Shown: in pieces, positions 59,051 through 64,000 of the stretch
How the letters are laid out: every line of letters starts with the position of its first letter
Position numbering within the stretch: position 1 is the first letter of the stretch
DNA from: Gulosibacter molinativorax
GTDB lineage: Bacteria > Actinomycetota > Actinomycetes > Actinomycetales > Microbacteriaceae
Assembly: GCF_003010915.2 (NCBI RefSeq)
Contig: NZ_CP028426.1
Coordinates: forward strand, 3,286,001 to 3,350,000
Direction: 5' to 3'
Length of the DNA stretch: 64,000 nt
Notes under the pieces: model-generated
Databases searched by the model: none
What the model saw: only the letters and a program-made list of their open reading frames with translations
Told to the model about the DNA's origin: nothing
Position numbers and translations under genes: made by a program

Positions 59051-60886
59051 ATGGCGCAAGAGATGTCACAAACCGGCCGCTCACTCGTGGCACTGGTTCG
59101 TGCCGACGGTCACGGCGAGCTCCGTGACGGCGATCGCGTCATCCGGATGAACGCGGGCAACTCGGATGAGCTGCGCGGCCAGCTCATGGAGCGGGCCATC
59201 GCGATCGCGGTCGATGAAGGCCGTGAGATCGACCTCAAGACGATCGACGTCGATGGCATCTACTCGCTCGTGTGCTATCCGAACGGCAACCTTGAGCAGG
59301 TCGGGGACGTGCAGCCGCTTGGCCCGGGCGACATCGAGCTCACGCCCGAGGCCGACTCGAACGCGGCCGATGGCGGGTACGCCCAGCTCTTTGGCAGCGG
59401 CGGCAACGATGGTGAGCGCGACGCCGATTCGGTGCACGAGACCATCCAGTTGCCTCGCGAGGGGATGCTCGCGAAGCAACTCGAGGTCGAGGAACGCGAG
59501 CAGGCGGCGGCCGCAGCCGCGGCTGCGGATGACGATGATGAGGACCTCGAGGAGGAATTCCACGACGAGGGCCTCGACCACGATTTCGACGATGTCGACG
59601 AGGATCCGCAGCAGGTCGACTCTGCGACGGCGAACGGCACCCAGGATGCACAGGACGAAGGCGGGGCCTCGGTCGCGCAACCCGACGCGGGCGTGGCATC
59701 GCGCGCGCCGGAGCCGAAAGTCACCGAGACGCCCACCTCGGGCGAGGACTTTGTCGCCGCCGCGATGCGCGACCCATACGAGGTCGAGCCCGGAGAACCC
59801 GAGGCCGAAGATGACTGGCGCCCGGCCTTCACTCGCGGCGACGCGCGACGCTCCGAGCCGCTCACGAAGAACGACGACGAGGACCTGCTCGCAGCATCCG
59901 AGAAGCAGCGTGGCCGCAAGATTGCGCCCCAGCCTGCGGCCTCGACAAGCAACGTGCCGACGCTCGATGACTTCCTGTCGTCGAAGCAGTCGAGCCAGAA
60001 CCAGCTCGCCGAAAGTGGCTGGCGCGCCCGGGTGCGTCGCGCATCCGGCGGGTTGATCAAGCTCGGCCCGGGTAAGCAGGAACGCACCATCCGGGAAGAA
60101 ATGGATCAGATCCAGAAGTCCTTCGACGGGACTAGGACGATCGTGGTCGTGAACCCGAAGGGCGGCGCACACAAGACGACGGCGACGCTGATGATCGCCG
60201 CGGCATTCGGCACGATGCGCGGCGGCTACACCCTCGCGTGGGACAACAATGAGACCCGTGGAACCCTCGGCTGGCGTTCGCGCGCCGGGGTCACGAACAA
60301 TACCGCGGTCGACCTGCTGCGTGAGCTCCCGCACTTCGAGATTTCGGGTGGCGCGACGATCTCGGATATCGACCGATACGTGCGCAATCAGGGCAACGCG
60401 AAGTTCGACGTGCTCGCGAGTGATGACGATGCGGCCTCGGCGGCAATCATCGACGACGATGCCTTCAGTCGGCTGCACCGGGTGCTCTCGCGCTTCTACC
60501 GCATCATGGTCATCGACACCGGAAACAACATGCGCGCCTCGAACTGGGAGGCCGCGCTCAACATCGCCGACCAGCTCGTGATCGTTTCGACCGCGCGTGA
60601 AGACACCGCCGCATCCGCAGCCTGGCTTGCCGACGGACTCCGTGAGCGCGGCTACGGCCAGCTGCTTGCCGACGCAGTGACGATTCTGTCGTCGCCGTCT
60701 GCCAAGGAAGATCCCGAGCTCACTGAGAAGCTGCACAGCCACTTCACGCAGCTGACGCGCGCGGTCGTGTCGGTACCGTACGATCAGGAATTCGTCGGCG
60801 GTGGGGAGCTGAACATCCCGAACCTGCAGCCAGCGACACGTGACGCCTGGCGCCACGCGGCCGCGGTGATCGCGCAGGGCCTGTAG
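59051..60886 (+). CDS. MinD/ParA-like ATPase with acidic disordered middle
   Basis: 611 residues. Residues 1-95 form a small domain (SLVALVRADGHGELRDGDRV, VDGIYSLVCYPNGNLEQVG). About 100-340 is disordered and acidic (AAAAAAADDDDEDLEEE). 360-611 is a SIMIBI ATPase with deviant Walker A KGGAHKTT (Lys370-Thr377), IDTGNNMRASNW and a MinD-like ending. In standard MinD/ParA the loop is KGGVGKTT; here the Val-Gly pair is Ala-His, though both lysines remain. Similar long actinobacterial proteins are annotated as ParA/MinD-type or ESX-associated (EspI-like) ATPases; no ESX genes are visible here. ATG 59051 with GGGAGGG upstream. Confidence 0.85.
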   Translation: MAQEMSQTGRSLVALVRADGHGELRDGDRVIRMNAGNSDELRGQLMERAIAIAVDEGREIDLKTIDVDGIYSLVCYPNGNLEQVGDVQPLGPGDIELTPEADSNAADGGYAQLFGSGGNDGERDADSVHETIQLPREGMLAKQLEVEEREQAAAAAAAADDDDEDLEEEFHDEGLDHDFDDVDEDPQQVDSATANGTQDAQDEGGASVAQPDAGVASRAPEPKVTETPTSGEDFVAAAMRDPYEVEPGEPEAEDDWRPAFTRGDARRSEPLTKNDDEDLLAASEKQRGRKIAPQPAASTSNVPTLDDFLSSKQSSQNQLAESGWRARVRRASGGLIKLGPGKQERTIREEMDQIQKSFDGTRTIVVVNPKGGAHKTTATLMIAAAFGTMRGGYTLAWDNNETRGTLGWRSRAGVTNNTAVDLLRELPHFEISGGATISDIDRYVRNQGNAKFDVLASDDDAASAAIIDDDAFSRLHRVLSRFYRIMVIDTGNNMRASNWEAALNIADQLVIVSTAREDTAASAAWLADGLRERGYGQLLADAVTILSSPSAKEDPELTEKLHSHFTQLTRAVVSVPYDQEFVGGGELNIPNLQPATRDAWRHAAAVIAQGL

Positions 60887-60908
60887 CGACGCTTGCCGCG
60901 TTGGCCGA

Positions 60909-61012
60909 GTGCGCCCGGCGGGCAACCTCGTTGGCCGAGTGCGCCCGGCGGGCGTGTATCGAGGTCAGCGTCCCCGGGCATTTCGATATGCCGCTTCGCG
61001 GCTACTCAATGG
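60909..61012. repeat. REP-like copies before trpEG
   Basis: Two copies of TTGGCCGAGTGCGCCCGGCG (60902-60954 region) and a forward copy CATTTCGATATGCCGCTTCG then CGGCTACTCAATGGCC (60979-61014). Confidence 0.75.
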
Positions 61013-61063
61013 CCGGTGCCAGTCGGCACTCAACGACCCTGCCGTTCAGCGTAGGATTCGAGA

Positions 61064-63187
61064 GTGCTTACCGTAGTTGCCTCAGACCGAGTTGCCGAAC
61101 CGTCCGAGATCGATGACATCATTGCGGGACTCGATGACCGCGCGGGTGTCGTGCTGGCCTCGGGCGTCGAGTACCCGGGGCGCTACACCCGATGGGACAT
61201 GGGCTTCATCGACCCACCGCTCGTGATCGAGGGCCGCGGCTTCACCGTGCAATTGCGCGCCCTCAACGATCGCGGACTCGTGCCACTGCGCGCGTTCACC
61301 GACATCCTCAGCGGGGTCGAGGGCTTCGCGCTTGAAGTCGCAGAACGCGAGACGACCATCACGATCACCCCGCAGCGCGACGACATCCTGCCGGAAGAGG
61401 AGCGCACACGTCGCCGCTCGTCGTTCGCCGTGCTCCGGCATCTCCTCGCGGCGCTCCCTAAGGATGCGCAACACCTCGGGCTCTACGGCTCGCTCGGGTA
61501 TGACCTGGTTCGACAGATCGAGCAGTTGGACGAGCCGGCGGGGGGAGACCAGCGGGACCTCGTGATGTACCTGCCCGACAGCATCATCGCGGTGGACCGC
61601 CAGCGCGACGATGCTCGCCGCTACGAGTTCGAGTTCAGCTACGAAGGTCAGCACACGGCTGGCATCCCGCGCACCGCGACCAAGGCGCCGTTTGTCGGCC
61701 CCGCGGCCGATGCCACCGCATCCCGCGACCACGAAAGGGGCGAGTACGCCGCACTGGTGCAGGATGCGAAGCAGTACTTTGAGCGCGGCGACCTCTTTGA
61801 GGTCGTCCCCGGCCAGGCTTTCCGCGAACCCGTGAGTACCTCGCCATCGGCGATCTTCCGCTCGCTCGTGAAGAACAACCCCGCGCCCTATGGCGCCATC
61901 ATGAACCTTGGCGAGAACGAGTTCCTGGTTACCGCATCCCCGGAGATGTTCGTGCGCGTGCAGGGCGACCGCGTTGAGACGGCCCCGATCTCGGGTACGA
62001 TCGCCCGCGGCGCGGACGCGATCGAGGACTCGGACCAGATCAAGACGCTCATCAACAGCGACAAGGACAAGTCGGAGCTCACGATGTGCACCGACGTCGA
62101 CCGCAACGACAAGTCGCGGGTGTGCGAGCCCGGCTCGGTACGCATCATCGGCCGTCGCCAGATCGAGCTGTATTCGAAGGTGATCCACACCGTCGATCAC
62201 GTTGAGGGCACTCTTCGCGAAGACTTCGACGGCCTAGATGCGTTCGCGACGCACATGTGGGCCGTGACGGTCACTGGCGCGCCGAAGATCTGGGCGATGC
62301 GCTTTATTGACGAGCACGAGCGCTCGCCCCGCACGTGGTACGCGGGTGCGCTCGGTGTGCTCTACGCCAACGGTGACGTCAACACCGGGCTCACGATCCG
62401 TGCGGCCATGATCCGCGAGGGCATTGCCGAGGTGCGCGCGGGCGGGACCCTGCTGATCGACTCGGTTCCCGAAGACGAGGAGCGCGAGACCGAAATGAAG
62501 GCCTCGGCGCTGCTCGAGGCGATCCAGTCGGACCCGAGCGCCGAGGCTGCGGAAGAGCCCGAGCCCGCGGCGAAGCGCGGTGCCGGCCACCGCATCCTGT
62601 TCTTCGACCACGAAGACTCGTTCGTGCAGATGCTCGCGGGCTACATGCGCGAGACGGGCGCCGAGGTGCGCACCGTGCGCGTGCCGAAGGGCGGCGTACC
62701 GGTGGAGCGCATCCGCGAACAGCTCGATGCGCTCGACCCGACACTCGTCGTGATGTCGCCGGGGCCGGGCTCGCCGAGCGACTTCCGTGACAGCGACATC
62801 CTTGCTGAGCTGGATGCGCGTGGCTTGCCGGTCTTCGGCGTGTGCCTCGGCCAGCAGGCGATCGGCGAGTACCTCGGCGCCTCGCTCGGGCAGCTCGGCT
62901 ATCCGCTGCACGGGCAGGAGCGCGAGGTCGAGGTCATCGAACCTGGCTTCCTCGACGAGATGCCGAAGCGGTTTGTGACTGGTCGCTACCACTCGCTGTA
63001 CGTCGAGCCGGCCACTGTTTCGGGCGGGCTGAAGATCATCGCGAGCGACGACGATGGCATCCCGATGGCGGTCGAGCACACCGAAAAGCGGTGGTTCGCC
63101 GTGCAGTTCCACCCGGAGTCGCTCATGACCCTCCGCGACCGCGCCGGACACCGCATTATTGACGCGGTAATGGAGCGAATTTCTTAG
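61064..63187 (+). CDS. Fused anthranilate synthase (TrpE-TrpG in one chain)
   Basis: Makes anthranilate from chorismate and glutamine. 707 residues: the TrpE chorismate-binding domain (about 200-490; LFEVVPGQAF, ETAPISGTIARG, DVDRNDKSRVCEPGSV, GAPKIWAMRFIDE, RAGGTLLIDSVPEDE), an Ala/Glu linker, and the TrpG amidotransferase (about 515-707) with nucleophile Cys594 in FGVCLGQQAIGEYLG and VQFHPESLMT. This single-chain form is known in Rhizobium TrpE(G) and some actinobacterial secondary-metabolism clusters. GTG start with TAGGAT 6 nt upstream (leaderless). No other trp gene is present, so its role could be tryptophan synthesis or a specialised pathway. Confidence 0.94.
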   Translation: MLTVVASDRVAEPSEIDDIIAGLDDRAGVVLASGVEYPGRYTRWDMGFIDPPLVIEGRGFTVQLRALNDRGLVPLRAFTDILSGVEGFALEVAERETTITITPQRDDILPEEERTRRRSSFAVLRHLLAALPKDAQHLGLYGSLGYDLVRQIEQLDEPAGGDQRDLVMYLPDSIIAVDRQRDDARRYEFEFSYEGQHTAGIPRTATKAPFVGPAADATASRDHERGEYAALVQDAKQYFERGDLFEVVPGQAFREPVSTSPSAIFRSLVKNNPAPYGAIMNLGENEFLVTASPEMFVRVQGDRVETAPISGTIARGADAIEDSDQIKTLINSDKDKSELTMCTDVDRNDKSRVCEPGSVRIIGRRQIELYSKVIHTVDHVEGTLREDFDGLDAFATHMWAVTVTGAPKIWAMRFIDEHERSPRTWYAGALGVLYANGDVNTGLTIRAAMIREGIAEVRAGGTLLIDSVPEDEERETEMKASALLEAIQSDPSAEAAEEPEPAAKRGAGHRILFFDHEDSFVQMLAGYMRETGAEVRTVRVPKGGVPVERIREQLDALDPTLVVMSPGPGSPSDFRDSDILAELDARGLPVFGVCLGQQAIGEYLGASLGQLGYPLHGQEREVEVIEPGFLDEMPKRFVTGRYHSLYVEPATVSGGLKIIASDDDGIPMAVEHTEKRWFAVQFHPESLMTLRDRAGHRIIDAVMERIS

Positions 63188-63367
63188 CCAGGTTTCATTT
63201 CCCTGACCAGGGGTTTTCTGCCGCGCAAAAATTGTGCCGCCGTTCGTCAAGATTTTGCTTTACGCGGTGAAAATTTAGGCCGTAGTATTCCCTTCGGCGC
63301 GCATCCGCGCCCGTAAAGGATGCGTGCCGCGGCAGTGGTGCGCACTAGGCATGAATTGAGGACCTGG
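63188..63367. other. AT-richer gap with possible promoter
   Basis: Contains a weak stem CCCT-GACC-AGGG followed by GTTTTCTG (63201-63220), probably ending trpEG. An AT-rich stretch follows (AAGATTTTGC and GAAAATTTAGG, to TAGTAT at 63283-63288) that may be the promoter of the next gene. The lower GC contrasts with the surroundings. Confidence 0.4.
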
Positions 63368-64000
63368 TTGAGCAACCGCATCGACTTTCGCTATCTCTCC
63401 GAGCCCGACATGATCGAGGCCGGAGTGATGGATATGGCCAGCTGCGTGGACGCGATGGAAGAGACTTTCGCGCTCTATGCTGCGGGGGATTACCGCATGG
63501 CTGGGCCGAACAACGACTCGCACGGGGCGCGCATGATTTTCCCCGACGAGCCGCCGTTCCCCACGATGCCGAAGAACAGTGACGATCGTCGATTTACCGC
63601 GATGCCCGCATACCTCGGCGGCAGCTTCGGCACGACGGGGATGAAGTGGTACGGCTCGAACCTCGCGAACCGCGAAAAGGGCCTGCCTCGCTCGATCCTC
63701 ATGTTCATGCTCAACGATACCGAGACCGCGGCGCCGCTCGCGCTGATGTCGGCCAACCTGCTTTCTGCGATGCGCACCGGCGCCGTCTCGGGTGTCGCTG
63801 CGCGTCACTTCGCGCGCGGGGATGCTCGGGTCGCCGGAGTGATCGGCCCCGGCGTCATGGGGCGAACGGCGCTGGCCGCGCTCGCGGTCGCGTGTCCGAT
63901 GCTCGACACGGTCAAGGTCCGCGGCCGCAGCCAGCGTGGCATCGACGACTTCAAGACCTGGGTCGCGACCTACGTACCGCAGATCACCTCGATCGAGCAG
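63368..64000 (+). CDS. Ornithine cyclodeaminase / mu-crystallin family protein (3' end outside window)
   Basis: The frame is open from TTG 63368 (GAGG 6 nt upstream; TTG 63356 is an alternative) to the window's end, giving 211 residues. Blocks: FRYLSEPDMIEAGVMDMASC, MKWYGSNLANREKGLPRSIL, MLNDTETAAPLALMSANLLS, AMRTGAVSGVAARHFARGDA and the NAD(P)-binding GVIGPGVMGRTAL. These are typical of the OCD/mu-crystallin family, and the NREKGLPRSIL pattern fits the subgroup often annotated as tyramine oxidase subunit B. The actual reaction is uncertain. It follows trpEG by 180 nt; a link with aromatic amine metabolism is speculative. Confidence 0.88.
   Translation, partial: MSNRIDFRYLSEPDMIEAGVMDMASCVDAMEETFALYAAGDYRMAGPNNDSHGARMIFPDEPPFPTMPKNSDDRRFTAMPAYLGGSFGTTGMKWYGSNLANREKGLPRSILMFMLNDTETAAPLALMSANLLSAMRTGAVSGVAARHFARGDARVAGVIGPGVMGRTALAALAVACPMLDTVKVRGRSQRGIDDFKTWVATYVPQITSIEQ

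Overview
The window is a high-GC actinobacterial chromosome segment, most likely from Microbacteriaceae or a close relative in Micrococcales (inference; genus not determined). Supporting signs are the gene order uvrD/pcrA ... sucC-sucD-perM-purN-purH shared with mycobacteria, the guaB / guaB3-SURF1-DUF3817 / guaA neighbourhood, a monomeric isocitrate dehydrogenase, frequent GTG/TTG starts, many -10 hexamers (TAGACT/TAGGMT) only 6-8 nt before the start codon (leaderless transcripts), a marked excess of the word GGATGCG, and REP-like intergenic palindromes. It reads as core chromosome. I see no tRNA, rRNA, CRISPR array, transposase, integrase or prophage.

Layout. 1-4.4 kb: 3' end of an aldehyde dehydrogenase gene, an overlapping diflavin reductase gene, and a convergent GAF/PucR-type regulator with seven 13-bp tandem repeats upstream. 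4.4-6.3 kb: two-component pair (DesK/DesR-like). 6.4-7.2 kb: frameshifted small-multidrug-export gene and two repeat tracts. 7.2-9.3 kb: LytR-CpsA-Psr protein and coaA. 9.4-16.5 kb: envelope and tRNA-modification run glmS-acpS-alr-tsaE-tsaB-[rimI-tsaD]; alr is a double-length fusion. 16.6-19.7 kb: acidic membrane protein, CIRCE-controlled groES, THUMP-like methyltransferase. 20-24 kb: guaB and monomeric icd, convergent. 24.2-27.2 kb: two paralogous DUF2510-membrane-Ltp proteins. 27.3-28.8 kb: glpK. 29.1-36.8 kb: guaB3, SURF1, DUF3817, an FtsX-type permease with its ATPase, guaA. 36.9-41.6 kb: sortase-anchored alkaline phosphatase, DUF3054 protein, Bax1-I/YccA protein, glycerophosphodiesterase. 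41.8-57 kb: pcrA, a lipoprotein flanked by two 71-bp hairpin satellite arrays, a calcium-type P-ATPase, a RibD-C/DHFR-like protein, sucCD, perM, purN, purH, and a membrane protein carrying a DDAH-like domain without its catalytic residues. 57-64 kb: broken AraC regulator divergent from a VOC protein, a GNAT, a MinD/ParA-like ATPase, fused trpEG, and the start of an ornithine cyclodeaminase-family gene.

The most unusual object is alr (11812-13674): two racemase copies fused in one chain, the first keeping the PLP lysine but having lost the catalytic tyrosine, the second the reverse, so that together they would build one asymmetric active site. Others worth a look are the DDAH-like pseudoenzyme after purH, the 71-bp hairpin arrays with apparent compensatory changes, the paired Ltp-domain proteins, the dyad operator upstream of icd, and two genes broken by frameshifts.

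Functionally the window joins peptidoglycan precursor supply (GlmS, Alr), cofactor priming (CoaA, AcpS), the complete bacterial t6A module apart from TsaC, guanine nucleotide synthesis (GuaB, GuaA, with GuaB3), the last purine steps (PurN, PurH), TCA enzymes (Icd, SucCD), and glycerol and phosphate salvage (GlpK, glycerophosphodiesterase, alkaline phosphatase).
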